A DNA stretch of 64,000 nt from Candidatus Dependentiae bacterium (GTDB taxonomy: Bacteria; Babelota; Babeliae; Babelales; RVW-14). Positions 18,353 to 28,312 of the stretch are shown here, piece by piece; the stretch's first letter is position 1, and each line of letters opens with the position of its first letter. The stretch spans positions 1-64,000 of the forward strand of contig JAFEAY010000012.1 in the NCBI GenBank assembly GCA_018266175.1, read 5' to 3'. The notes beneath the pieces are model-generated. The model did no database searches and was not told the DNA's origin. It was given only the letters and a program-made list of their open reading frames with translations. The position numbers were made by a program, and so were the translations under genes.

Positions 18353-21300
18353 TTATAAATTCGCCCGCACGCCCCAGTCACCTGGTGCATACAATGCTCC
18401 GGATGCGCTGTCACGAACAACTGCACCGATGTTCGTATTAATTGCTGTCAGTGCAAGCTGCGGCGTAAGTGGTTTAGACGATTTAAAATCCATAGTTGGT
18501 ATAGCAGCAAGATAATTGGTATCACCAAAATGTCTACCTCGAGTATGCAAAATTGTTGAACCATCTGCAAAAAAGTTACTTCGAAATTCACCCAAATCTA
18601 CAACAAGTCCCGCAGGTGTTACATTGTTTGAAGGAATAGGAAGCACCGACAGAACAGGTGTTGTTGGATCAACAGCAAAGCGATATATTTTTGTTCTTGC
18701 AAGGCTTTTTGCGGTATCAGCAGCAAGAACATACAAATTTCCAAAAGCTGCAAAAGTAGCGTTACTTGACGAGATATATTGCATTTGAATAACAGGGCCC
18801 AGCGACTTACCACCAACTTGTATTTCTTGAGTTACATAATTAACTCCATCATGTGTTATGGTAAATAAACCATGAGTTGTTGCAATAAGCGCTTTGAAAT
18901 CTGGCATGCCTGCTGTTCCATCGAGCATAATAAAATCAAGCAGCGTGGCCCCAGGAATAGTCGCAGCATTAATAACTATTTGCTCATCAAGGTCGACAAC
19001 ACCTGGAGCATCCTGAAATTTATTTGCTGCAAAAGCGACTGAATACAATGTATCATCGGTTAAAACATAGAGAAAACCGTTTAAGCATGCCACCTTACGA
19101 ACATGGTCAAACAGGCCTCCGTTTGATGGCTCTAACTTTTTAAAGCTATAACCAGTACCCGGATAAGCTCCTGCTTCCAAATTATCCAGTCGAGCAGCTG
19201 AATCAAATCCTGTCCCATTAATTTTACGTAATACCGCAACACCAGCATATCCACCAACAAAAAGCCATCCTTCATTAAGTTTGGTAGATCGTGCAAAATC
19301 CGCAGTGCAGATTGGACCAATATCTGAAAGAACCTCACCTATGAATGAGAATACATTTTGTGTTGCACCAGCAGTTGCTATAAAATTTTTTTCTGGATGT
19401 AAAATTAGGCTTGTACTATCAGCTTTTCCACTTTGAATAAGAGCAACTCGATCAAGGCCAACCGCAAGCATGACATTTAATGAGTCATTCTTAAAACCAG
19501 GAACTCGCCGCTCAAAAGCAATAAGCTGATGAACTCCTCCAAGATTCTGCGGAAACAAAGCTTCAAGAACTTCAGTTAAATTATTGACCGTATCTGTTTT
19601 ACCCCAACCAGATAAACGCACTGAGCTGATGTTTTCTGCTAATTTATTTGGATTTGCAGGATCAAAAAATGGTTTGGTACTATCAATTTCGTTTGTTTCA
19701 GTCACAAATAAATACTCACCTGTTCGACTATCAAGCCCAGCACCATAAACACGTTCGATTGAGCCCATAACTCGAGTCACTGCCGTCCAACTAACAATAA
19801 TTCCATGGTGATCAAAGAGCGCCGTACTTTGAAATAATCCTAAAGCACTGCTAATATCATGACCATTCTGGAATAGTGAATAATAAACCGAATCACCCTG
19901 CACAAAAAAATCTATAAAAGTACCAGAATCAATAAATCGAACTGATGTATTTCGCTTCAAAAATTGCGGCATATCACTCATCACTGTCGGCGGGCCTGAA
20001 AAGTCCGGCTTCGCCAAAGTTCCAACAAGCTGAGGATTTTTACCATCAGCATTTACTGCGGTTCCAAGCAATGGAATTGCGCAAATATATTTGGTATTCA
20101 ATCCTCCCGTTGCATAATCTAACCCACCGGCAACAATTAAATAATCCTTACCCGTTGACGTATGCATGGAACGAATCATATCTATTGCAAGCGATCCATC
20201 TTCGGGCGAATAAAGAGTGTTATGGTCATAGTAAAAACCAACCACATGATCAAGATTATTTGGATTCGCCTTGGTAACATCATAAAAAAGTTCTTTTTTT
20301 GGATTTGCAACAATTGGAGAAATCGTTAAAACGTCTGCTGTCGTAGCAGCGGGGATTGCAGGGTCTTTTTCCAATCGACCTACAGCAAGATTCAATACTC
20401 CTCCTGCCTTATTGGTCATATCGCGCTTTACGTTCAACCCAATAAATAAACGCTCAAGCGTATCATCCCAAAACATTGCTGCCGTGTTACCAACTTTGGC
20501 ACCACCAATCGCATCTGCAGTATCTGCATGATCAACAAAAGCGAATTGTACATCTTTGAGATTTGTACTCAAATCGTACGCTTTGACATCAATTTTTGAG
20601 GCCTTGTTATTGAGCACAATCACATCATCAGCAGTAGGACGGAGTACCGCGATTCCACGATGATCGCCCGCAGGGCTTGCGGCATCAAAAGATTCCCCTC
20701 TTGCAGGAACTGCAGCGAAAATCTCCTGGTTTGAAGCACTCATCGCAACAATTGATGTATCAATATCATCGCCATCAGAATCTTTAATTGGTGTTTTGTT
20801 TTGAAGCAAAGAGCTTCCGTTTGCACTATCTGTTACCACAGTCACGTGAGTTGCTTCGGTTGTAACTACCGCATTCTTTGTTGCATCAACCACTTGAGCA
20901 GTCACAACAGGTATTCGATGCTTCAGTAAAGTTAAATTCGTGATATTTGTTCCATGTGGCATATTTGGCATAGCCTGTACCAATGGATTTTCTTGATCCT
21001 TCTGTCCATTGAGCGTCACCTTATCCGGAGCAAGTGATTGAATCATTGGAGCTACAGCACCAGCGCTGTTCATGCCAAGAATAGCACGCGCAAGAATAAA
21101 ATTTTTCTTATCGGTTCCTAACACTTTTGATACAGCGGGTATTACCGTTGAATCGATACCTAAATTTTCAGCACCCAGGTACAAAACATTCTCATTTGCC
21201 ATAGCCGCATACGCTGATTTGATAAACCGCACTTGATTTTTTGCCAAAGCAGCTGGGTCTGCAGCGCTCCCTTGCCCAGCTGGATCGGAGCTCAATGCAC

Positions 21301-21502
21301 GCGCATACACATCTGATAGATCGCCGGTTACGGATGGCTCCATGTCTTGTTGCGCTTTATTACTTTCTTCTTTTTTTGAATGTACAACGAAAATCTTTTT
21401 ATCGTCAAACCAATGGTCGCCTGTGGAAGCAGAGTACGCAACTGGCACACAACAAAATGAATAAAAAAAGAGACTACTTAACAAACTTTTTCGTACTTTC
21501 AT
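18353..21502 (-). CDS. Giant secreted protein, paralogue A of the three-member family
   Basis: 1049 residues from the ATG at 21502 (AAAGGAC six bases upstream; a TTG one codon earlier is less likely). Signal peptide SLLSSLFFYSFCCVPVAYSA, then STGDHWFDD. It is strand-rich throughout with propeller-like units: MFWDDTLERLFIGLN, GWLFVGGYAGVAVL, GFLYVLTDDTLYSVAF, FKALIATTHGLFTI. The extreme C-terminus RDSASGALYAPGDWGVRANL is shared with paralogue B, and the last 100 bases of the two genes are almost identical, which suggests recent duplication or gene conversion. No known family or catalytic site is recognised. It lies 24 bases downstream of paralogue B. Confidence 0.82.
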   Translation of the reverse strand: MKVRKSLLSSLFFYSFCCVPVAYSASTGDHWFDDKKIFVVHSKKEESNKAQQDMEPSVTGDLSDVYARALSSDPAGQGSAADPAALAKNQVRFIKSAYAAMANENVLYLGAENLGIDSTVIPAVSKVLGTDKKNFILARAILGMNSAGAVAPMIQSLAPDKVTLNGQKDQENPLVQAMPNMPHGTNITNLTLLKHRIPVVTAQVVDATKNAVVTTEATHVTVVTDSANGSSLLQNKTPIKDSDGDDIDTSIVAMSASNQEIFAAVPARGESFDAASPAGDHRGIAVLRPTADDVIVLNNKASKIDVKAYDLSTNLKDVQFAFVDHADTADAIGGAKVGNTAAMFWDDTLERLFIGLNVKRDMTNKAGGVLNLAVGRLEKDPAIPAATTADVLTISPIVANPKKELFYDVTKANPNNLDHVVGFYYDHNTLYSPEDGSLAIDMIRSMHTSTGKDYLIVAGGLDYATGGLNTKYICAIPLLGTAVNADGKNPQLVGTLAKPDFSGPPTVMSDMPQFLKRNTSVRFIDSGTFIDFFVQGDSVYYSLFQNGHDISSALGLFQSTALFDHHGIIVSWTAVTRVMGSIERVYGAGLDSRTGEYLFVTETNEIDSTKPFFDPANPNKLAENISSVRLSGWGKTDTVNNLTEVLEALFPQNLGGVHQLIAFERRVPGFKNDSLNVMLAVGLDRVALIQSGKADSTSLILHPEKNFIATAGATQNVFSFIGEVLSDIGPICTADFARSTKLNEGWLFVGGYAGVAVLRKINGTGFDSAARLDNLEAGAYPGTGYSFKKLEPSNGGLFDHVRKVACLNGFLYVLTDDTLYSVAFAANKFQDAPGVVDLDEQIVINAATIPGATLLDFIMLDGTAGMPDFKALIATTHGLFTITHDGVNYVTQEIQVGGKSLGPVIQMQYISSSNATFAAFGNLYVLAADTAKSLARTKIYRFAVDPTTPVLSVLPIPSNNVTPAGLVVDLGEFRSNFFADGSTILHTRGRHFGDTNYLAAIPTMDFKSSKPLTPQLALTAINTNIGAVVRDSASGALYAPGDWGVRANL

Positions 21503-21529
21503 CAATGTCCTTTTATACGTATACAGTTT

Positions 21530-24500
21530 TTATAAATTCGCCCGCACACCCCAGTCACCTGGTGCATACAATGCTCCGGATGCGCTGTCACGAACAACTG
21601 CACCGATATTCGTATTAATTGTTGTCAGTGCAAGCTGCGGCGTAAGTTGTGTAGACGATTTAAAATCGGTAGTTGGTACAGCAGCAAGATAATTCGTATC
21701 ACCAAAATGCATACCGCGCGAATGCAAAATTGTTGAACCATCTGCAAAAAAGTTACTTCGAAATTCACCTAAATCAACAACAAGTCCCGCAGGAGTTACG
21801 TTATTTGAAGGAATAGGAAGAACGGCACCCGCGTTCACCGCAAAGCGATATATTTTTGTTTCTGCTGGGTTTTTTGTAATGTCAGCTGCAAGAACATACA
21901 GATTGCCGAATGCTGAAGGAGCACCTTTGGTTGAAGAAAGATACTGCATCTGAATCACTGGGCCGAGAGATTGACCTCCAACCTTTACTTCTTGTGTTAC
22001 ATACTTAGCACCACCGGGAGCAGCACCATCATACTTTACAGAAAATAAGCCCTTGGTTGTTGCAAGAAGTGCTTTAAAAGTATTTACTTCGGCTTTGCCA
22101 TCCAACACAATAAAATCAAGCAGTGCAGCACCCTGCAATGCTTTCTCAGCATCAACGACAACCTTTTCGCCAAGGGGAGTAACTCCTGGTGCATCTTTAA
22201 ATTTACCGGCCGCAAATTCAACTGAATATAAATTATCTTCGGTCAAAACATAGAGAAAACCATTCAGGCATGTAACTTTGCGAACGTGTTCAAACAGGCC
22301 GCCGTTGGATGGTGCTAATTTTTTGAAGCTATAACCAGTACCGGGATAACCAGCCGCAGTCAAATTATCAAGAAGGGGCGCTCCGTTTCCATTTGCCAAA
22401 CTTAGCACCGCAACACCTGCATAGCCGCCAACAAATAGCCATCCTTGGTCTGCCATACCTGTTCGTGAAAAATCTGCCGTGCACAGTGGACCAACACCTG
22501 AAAGCGCCCCACCCGTGAATGGAAAGACATTTTGTGTTGCGCCTACTGCTACCGGAGGGGCTATAAATTTTGTTTCTGGAACAAAAAGACCATTAACTTT
22601 ACCCGTCTGGATAAGTGCAACACGATCAAGGCCAACAGCAAGCATCACGCTCAGATGAGCAGCATTAAATCCGGGAGTCATTTCATCAAAAGTCATTAAC
22701 TGATGCACGCCGCCTTGGCTTTGTGGAAATAAGTTTTCAAGCATTATTCCAAGATCATTTGCAGTGTCAGTTTTACCCCAACCGGACAACCGAACTGAAC
22801 TGATGTTATCTGCAAATTTATTTGGATCTGTTGGATCAAAGAATGGTTTTGTGCTATCGCCTTCATTTGTTTCGGTAACAAATAAATACTCACCCGTTCT
22901 GTTATCAAGCCCTGCGCCAAAGACGCGTTCCATCGAACCCATAACACGCGTGAAGGGTGTCCATGCATTAATAGTACCATTTTCATTAAAAAGTGCTGTA
23001 CTTTGAAAAAGACCAACTTCACCAGCTTGATCAGGATTAATGCCGTCTCGTCCTGCTAAACAAAGATAAACCGAATCACCGCTCACAAATAAATCTGCAA
23101 TGTTTACATCTTCTTCAAAATCTCTTCCACCAACCAGAACTGAAGGATCAGCTTTACCGGGCATTTCACCAAGCGCTGTAGGCGATCCTGAAAAATCTTT
23201 TTTAGCTAATCTTCCAACACGCTCCGGATTTTTTCCATCAGTATTGACCGAATTTCCAAGTAATGGAATTGCATAAATTTCTCGCTTAACTCCAGCGCCC
23301 ATGTTCTCATCAAATCGTCCTGCAATAATTAAATAATCTTTACCTGTTGTTGTATGCATAGAACGAATGATATCAGTTGCAAGAAAAACATCTGTAGCAA
23401 AAGTTGCATCAGAATAAAATCCGACAACTTTTTCTGTCTTATTTGCATCATAAAAAAGTTTTTTTTCGGGATTTTCAACAATTGGTAAAATTTTAAGCGC
23501 ATCGGCTGTTGCCGCAGTTGCAGGATCTTTTACCAAGCTTGCCACCGCAAGATTCAATACTCCACCCGCTTTGCTCGGCATATTACGCTTTGCATCAAGC
23601 CCAATGAACAGACGTTGAAGGGTATCATCCCAAAACATCGCTGCAGTATTGCCAAGTTTGGCATTAGTAATGGGAGCAGCAGCATCTGCCATGACTGCCC
23701 CATCAAAAAAAGCAAATTGAACTAAAGGTTTCTTTACAGGATCGTTAAGGTCATACGCATTTACATCAATCTTTGCAGCCTTATCATTGTTAATTATCGT
23801 CAGATCATCAACCGCACGACGAAGTACTGCAATTCCACGGTTATCCCCCGCAGGACTTGCAGCATCAAAATCTTGTCCCATCGCAGGAACTACTGCAAAC
23901 ATTTCTTGTGTTGATGCACCTATTGCAATAATTGATTTATCAATGGCATCGCCATTTGCATCTTTAATTGGATTTTTATTTTGAAGCAAAGAAGTTCCAT
24001 TTTGAGCATCAGTAACCGCAATCACTTCAGTTGCTGGCTTAATAGTTCCACTACCATCATCCGCCTCAATGGTCAGTACCGGCGTTGTTTTATTTTGCAA
24101 AATCAAATTCGTAACATTTGTTGCTTTTTGAACCAGTGGATTGTCCTGATCTTTCTCGCCATTGATGGTCACCTTGCTAGGAGCAAGCGATTGAACCATG
24201 GGAGCAAAAGCACCAGAACTGTTGTAACCAAGGAATGCTCGCGAAAGCGCAAAGCTTGTTTTATCCGTTCCTAATTTTTCAGCACCCAAGTACAAAACAT
24301 TGGTCGTGCTATTGACGCCTGGAGCATAAGCAGATTTGGTAAAACGCACTTGGTTTTTTGTAAGAACAGTTGGATCTGTTGTACTACTTTTTCCAACGGG
24401 ATCGGAACTCAGGGCACGCGTCAGCACACTTGATAAATCGCCCGGGACTGAGGGCTCCATATTTTCTTGTTCTTTACTTATTTGTTCAACAGCTTGAACC

Positions 24501-24616
24501 GAAGTCTCTTTTTGTGCAGTTCCATAAGCAAACCAACCATCTCCCGTAGAAGCTGAATGCACGTGGGGTAAAAAACAGATAGACGAAAGAAATAAACAAC
24601 CTAACAGATTTTTCAT
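21530..24616 (-). CDS. Giant secreted protein, paralogue B of the three-member family
   Basis: 1028 residues with signal peptide LLGCLFLSSICFLPHVHSA followed by STGDGWF, and AAGGGG before the ATG. It matches paralogue A along its whole length: MEPSVPGDLSSVLTRALSSD, LGNTAAMFWDDTLQRLFIGL, IIRSMHTTTGKDYLIIAG, RLSGWGKTDTANDLG, GWLFVGGYAGVAVLSLANG and the same C-terminus. It is beta-rich and propeller-like; no enzyme signature is seen. It lies 53 bases after paralogue C. The conserved N- and C-termini with a diverging middle fit an exported family whose ends matter for sorting or assembly, which is inference. Confidence 0.82.
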   Translation of the reverse strand: MKNLLGCLFLSSICFLPHVHSASTGDGWFAYGTAQKETSVQAVEQISKEQENMEPSVPGDLSSVLTRALSSDPVGKSSTTDPTVLTKNQVRFTKSAYAPGVNSTTNVLYLGAEKLGTDKTSFALSRAFLGYNSSGAFAPMVQSLAPSKVTINGEKDQDNPLVQKATNVTNLILQNKTTPVLTIEADDGSGTIKPATEVIAVTDAQNGTSLLQNKNPIKDANGDAIDKSIIAIGASTQEMFAVVPAMGQDFDAASPAGDNRGIAVLRRAVDDLTIINNDKAAKIDVNAYDLNDPVKKPLVQFAFFDGAVMADAAAPITNAKLGNTAAMFWDDTLQRLFIGLDAKRNMPSKAGGVLNLAVASLVKDPATAATADALKILPIVENPEKKLFYDANKTEKVVGFYSDATFATDVFLATDIIRSMHTTTGKDYLIIAGRFDENMGAGVKREIYAIPLLGNSVNTDGKNPERVGRLAKKDFSGSPTALGEMPGKADPSVLVGGRDFEEDVNIADLFVSGDSVYLCLAGRDGINPDQAGEVGLFQSTALFNENGTINAWTPFTRVMGSMERVFGAGLDNRTGEYLFVTETNEGDSTKPFFDPTDPNKFADNISSVRLSGWGKTDTANDLGIMLENLFPQSQGGVHQLMTFDEMTPGFNAAHLSVMLAVGLDRVALIQTGKVNGLFVPETKFIAPPVAVGATQNVFPFTGGALSGVGPLCTADFSRTGMADQGWLFVGGYAGVAVLSLANGNGAPLLDNLTAAGYPGTGYSFKKLAPSNGGLFEHVRKVTCLNGFLYVLTEDNLYSVEFAAGKFKDAPGVTPLGEKVVVDAEKALQGAALLDFIVLDGKAEVNTFKALLATTKGLFSVKYDGAAPGGAKYVTQEVKVGGQSLGPVIQMQYLSSTKGAPSAFGNLYVLAADITKNPAETKIYRFAVNAGAVLPIPSNNVTPAGLVVDLGEFRSNFFADGSTILHSRGMHFGDTNYLAAVPTTDFKSSTQLTPQLALTTINTNIGAVVRDSASGALYAPGDWGVRANL

Positions 24617-24669
24617 TACATACCCCTTGTCATGCTAAAATGTAAATACTCACAATTCTCATTTTCAGA

Positions 24670-27600
24670 CTATTCATTAACCGCTACACCAAAAAGTCCT
24701 GGAACATACACGGCGCCCGATGTGGTGTCGCGTACAAACTTTGCAAAGCGATCGTTAAATCTAATTTTTTGGTTAAGATCGATAGCACTTTTATCTTGAT
24801 TTGCTTGTAGAAAATAGGATGGGTTAGGCCGCAGAGGAATCGCCTGTACATTAAAACCAGAAGGTACATTGAGCGGATCGTCAAGCCCTGTTGCCACGCC
24901 AGCATCCAATGTTCCGATTTTATAAAATTCTTTGGTTCGCTTGGTTTCTTGCACCACTTTGTTGTAATCAAGAACCGTGTCGGTAAAATAAGGCTCTTTA
25001 AAAGCTTTTACAAAAACTTTTGAACTTCCTTGTTTTTGTGGATCATCCTGCTTTTGAACATTAAAGCGATAGACCGAAAGATTTTTATTTGCTTCGTCGG
25101 CAGCACGGACCTGTAAGTTTGTATCAAGTATATCACCATTAAAGTGGCTCCCTCGACGCGCAGCGATGAGTTGCACATCAGTCACCTGCCCGAGTGGAAA
25201 TGGAATATCTAGCGATGAACCGGTGCCTGCAGCGTTGCCAATTTTATTGGTCCAGGCAAGGTTTTCAAGCGCAGAACCGGTAGAGCTTTCCAACATTACA
25301 TCACCGTTATCGGTCAGCGCATTATTGCTCAGCCATAACCCCTTTGATGTTGCCAACAAAAAACGTCGAGCATTGGTTGTTTTATCAACAACCAGAAGAT
25401 TGGAGAGCTGAGCATTGGTTAAAAATTTATTACCATTTTCATCAAGTGACAGATCTCTGTTGATAATTTCTTTTAACCGCTCTTGAGCAATTTTTCCGGT
25501 AACAAAGTCGGCTGCATTTATTTCATAACGAAAGACTTTGTTGCTCGTTACAATGTAAAGATACTTTCCATCCGATAGCAAACTACGCGTATCGTTAAAT
25601 AGATTTGTGTTGGAGCTGTCTTTGAGCTGTAAAAAGCTGTACCCTTTACCAGGAAAAATGTTGGTAAAAACTTGATTTCCTGTGCGCAGTTGATCAAGCC
25701 CTTTACCCTTATTTGTTTCCCAGCCAGCACCAAATGAATCTTTAAGCACCGCAATACCCTGGGTCCCACCAACAAATATCCAACCGTTACATTCCGATGT
25801 AAATGCTTTATCCGAAAGCGGAATACGCGAAACTTCTGCGGTAACAATTTGCCCAATACCTTGAGGTAACTTTGCATCTTTTGCTGCGTTACCGGTTTTT
25901 TTTGCGCCCTTAAGCGCTTCGTCGTTAAAAATAAAAACATTGTTATTTGTCAGCGTTTTTGTATCACCTGCTATAAATTGCTCGGTCTGCTGAAAAACAT
26001 TGGTACCATCACGCACACCGGTCTGTACAAGCGCAACTTTTTGATTTCCTGTTGCAACCATCATCGAAAATGGAGCAAACTCTTTTTCTTTTGCATAAGC
26101 TTTAAAGCCTGGTGTTTCATCATCAAAATTAACAATGTTATACACCGGCCCAAATGTTGCTGACATCGTCAAACTTTGAGTAAATCCGTCAAGCACGGTT
26201 GCAAGCGGACTGGCATTATGAATGCCGCCACTTGCCGAAATTGTAAAATCTCCACGTCCCCATTGCGTAGCTTTGATTGATTCCTTGCTATCATCAAGAT
26301 AAAAAATATTTTGCGATGCCGTATCAACACCAAACCCATACACAGGCTCGATGCGCCCCATTTGTCGCTCCCATGGAGTCCATGCACGCACCGTTCCCTG
26401 CTCATCAAAAATTGCTGTACTTGCAAAGATTCCTTGCTCTTCGCGTGACATTCCATCACGCTGCCCCGCCAAGCTCACGTAAACAGTGTCACCAACAACA
26501 TTCATATCAATAATTTGTGGTTGGTTAAGAAAACCTCTGTTGCAAACAGGGGGCGCAGGTGGCTTGTCTTTCTCAAATGCAGTCAGGTTATGCCCCAAAT
26601 ATGCCGGGCTCATGCCCACTTGAGTTTCTAAATCATTTTTGGTGAGGAGTTGTGCTGCGTTTTTTGCAACCAACGAACGATTATTTTTATTTGCAAGCAA
26701 CCCAATATCTTGAGCATCATTATCTTTGGTTGGAGTTTTTTTGGTTGGAACAAGTGGGAGTGCCGATACCAGCGGATTGAGCCGCGCAGCATTTGCAAGC
26801 GTATCAACACCACCATTCACAATAAGATAATTTTTTCCGGTACTGGTATTCATAGTGCGAATTTTAAAAGCAGAGGCTTGTATCTTGCTTGCTTTATCAC
26901 TCTGAAAGCCGACAATGCGGGTGAGATCATTAAGGGGTAAAAGCTGTGGGGCTGTATCAAACGGAATAATCGGATTAATAATCATGGTGTTTGTTTTAGG
27001 GTCAATGCGTCCGACCAGTACGCACAGAACACCACCTTTTTTTTCCATGTCACCCGCAACTTCACCAAGGCCAATGTATAAACGATTGAGCGAGCTGTCC
27101 CAGTACATATCAACATCAGGACCAACCGCAGCACCGGTTATAAACTGGCATTTCATAGGATCAGGAGTAAAAGAAATTTGTACCTGCTCAGTATTTTTGA
27201 GCGGCGAAATTGGATAAGTTTGACCAAGCGTATGGGCATCAAGATTTAATTTATAAGTAAAGTCTTGACCTATGGTGCCATCTCTTTTTTGCATCTCTAA
27301 ACCATTCGCTTGGTCGGTTGCTTTTTTAAGCCGAACAAAGCCTGAATTGTCCGCGCCAAAGTCTGCTGCACTTGGAGGTATTGCCAGAAAAATGGTGTCG
27401 CTTGATGCTGCAAGGGCTCCAACTATTTGCTTATCTTCAAGCAACGTATCGGCAGCATCTTTAAGCTCATGAGTTTTATTGGTTAAAACATTTTTTCCGG
27501 TAACTTCATCGGTTACAAGCACTACCTTGTTGAGCGTTGATCCATCACTTACGGCAATGGTTGCAACCGGATATCGCTTACCCATCAAAGTCAGGTGATC

Positions 27601-28128
27601 AATAATCTGCCCTTTGAGCGGGTGAGCCTCTTCAACACCATTAACTTTGGTGCCTTCATCTTGAGCCAAAGCAACTACTTCTACGTGATTGACAAGCTTA
27701 CCATCAGTACCGCGTACCGCTTGCACCGTTGCTCGAGCAAGTGCATAGGTTTCATCAGGCGGCATTTCATCTGCACCAAGGTATAAGTTGTTGTTAGAAA
27801 AGGCGGTCTTATTAAATTTGACACCAATCGGCTTGCTTTCACTATCAACCGCTTGACCGATAATTGAACGCAAACCAACATCAGCAAGCTCTTCGATTTC
27901 TTGAACTTGTGCTGCTGTTTTTGCGTGCAATCCCAAATCAACACAATCGTCAATAAATTGTTCTGCTTGCCCAATATAATCTTGCTCAACATCAATAACG
28001 CGAGCGTCAATTATGTGATCATCAATGATAGGAATGTCAGGAATATTTGAATATGAAAAAAGGGGATGATAATTTTTGCTTATTAATAGTACAAGCAGCA
28101 TACAGCCAGAACGAATGTATTTCTTCAC
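24670..28128 (-). CDS. Giant secreted protein, paralogue C (most divergent, first in operon)
   Basis: 1152 residues from a GTG at 28128, chosen because AAAGGAG lies eight bases upstream; a longer frame from 28152 would include that site in the coding part. Signal peptide IRSGCMLLVLLISKNYHPLF. It aligns with paralogues A and B by blocks: LYLGADEMP, MYWDSSLNRLYIGLGE, IRTMNTSTGKNYLIVNGGVD, STAIFDEQGTVRAWTPWERQ, GWIFVGGTQGIAVL, FLLATSKGLWLS, and the end RDTTSGAVYVPGLFGVAVNE. It has extra segments relative to A and B. It is first in the four-gene set, behind a terminator for murJ and an 8-bp dyad. Function unknown. Confidence 0.82.
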   Translation of the reverse strand: MKKYIRSGCMLLVLLISKNYHPLFSYSNIPDIPIIDDHIIDARVIDVEQDYIGQAEQFIDDCVDLGLHAKTAAQVQEIEELADVGLRSIIGQAVDSESKPIGVKFNKTAFSNNNLYLGADEMPPDETYALARATVQAVRGTDGKLVNHVEVVALAQDEGTKVNGVEEAHPLKGQIIDHLTLMGKRYPVATIAVSDGSTLNKVVLVTDEVTGKNVLTNKTHELKDAADTLLEDKQIVGALAASSDTIFLAIPPSAADFGADNSGFVRLKKATDQANGLEMQKRDGTIGQDFTYKLNLDAHTLGQTYPISPLKNTEQVQISFTPDPMKCQFITGAAVGPDVDMYWDSSLNRLYIGLGEVAGDMEKKGGVLCVLVGRIDPKTNTMIINPIIPFDTAPQLLPLNDLTRIVGFQSDKASKIQASAFKIRTMNTSTGKNYLIVNGGVDTLANAARLNPLVSALPLVPTKKTPTKDNDAQDIGLLANKNNRSLVAKNAAQLLTKNDLETQVGMSPAYLGHNLTAFEKDKPPAPPVCNRGFLNQPQIIDMNVVGDTVYVSLAGQRDGMSREEQGIFASTAIFDEQGTVRAWTPWERQMGRIEPVYGFGVDTASQNIFYLDDSKESIKATQWGRGDFTISASGGIHNASPLATVLDGFTQSLTMSATFGPVYNIVNFDDETPGFKAYAKEKEFAPFSMMVATGNQKVALVQTGVRDGTNVFQQTEQFIAGDTKTLTNNNVFIFNDEALKGAKKTGNAAKDAKLPQGIGQIVTAEVSRIPLSDKAFTSECNGWIFVGGTQGIAVLKDSFGAGWETNKGKGLDQLRTGNQVFTNIFPGKGYSFLQLKDSSNTNLFNDTRSLLSDGKYLYIVTSNKVFRYEINAADFVTGKIAQERLKEIINRDLSLDENGNKFLTNAQLSNLLVVDKTTNARRFLLATSKGLWLSNNALTDNGDVMLESSTGSALENLAWTNKIGNAAGTGSSLDIPFPLGQVTDVQLIAARRGSHFNGDILDTNLQVRAADEANKNLSVYRFNVQKQDDPQKQGSSKVFVKAFKEPYFTDTVLDYNKVVQETKRTKEFYKIGTLDAGVATGLDDPLNVPSGFNVQAIPLRPNPSYFLQANQDKSAIDLNQKIRFNDRFAKFVRDTTSGAVYVPGLFGVAVNE

Positions 28129-28148
28129 AACCACTTCTCCTTTTCCTG

Positions 28149-28168
28149 CCAATGTACCGATACATTGG
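28149..28168 (-). promoter_or_regulatory. Operator-like dyad in the leader of the giant-protein operon
   Basis: CCAATGTA-CCGA-TACATTGG has perfect 8-bp arms and lies just upstream of the AAAGGAG ribosome site of paralogue C. It could be a repressor site or a short RNA hairpin. Confidence 0.45.
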
Positions 28169-28180
28169 ACTTAACCAAAC

Positions 28181-28219
28181 AAAAAAGCCAGCGTAGTGCT
28201 TGCGCTCCCTTGCTGGCTT
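28181..28219 (-). terminator. Rho-independent terminator downstream of murJ
   Basis: Read on the minus strand, AAGCCAGC pairs with GCTGGCTT and is followed by a T run. It separates murJ from the giant-protein operon, so that operon must start from a promoter between here and 28128. Confidence 0.8.
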
Positions 28220-28312
28220 AGATTAGGAAACTTGACGTTAAAAGTAAAGAACCTTGTCGCTCAGATGAATGACTGAATGAGGAGGATGAAGGTGCTTGTA
28301 ATGTGGTTCAAA

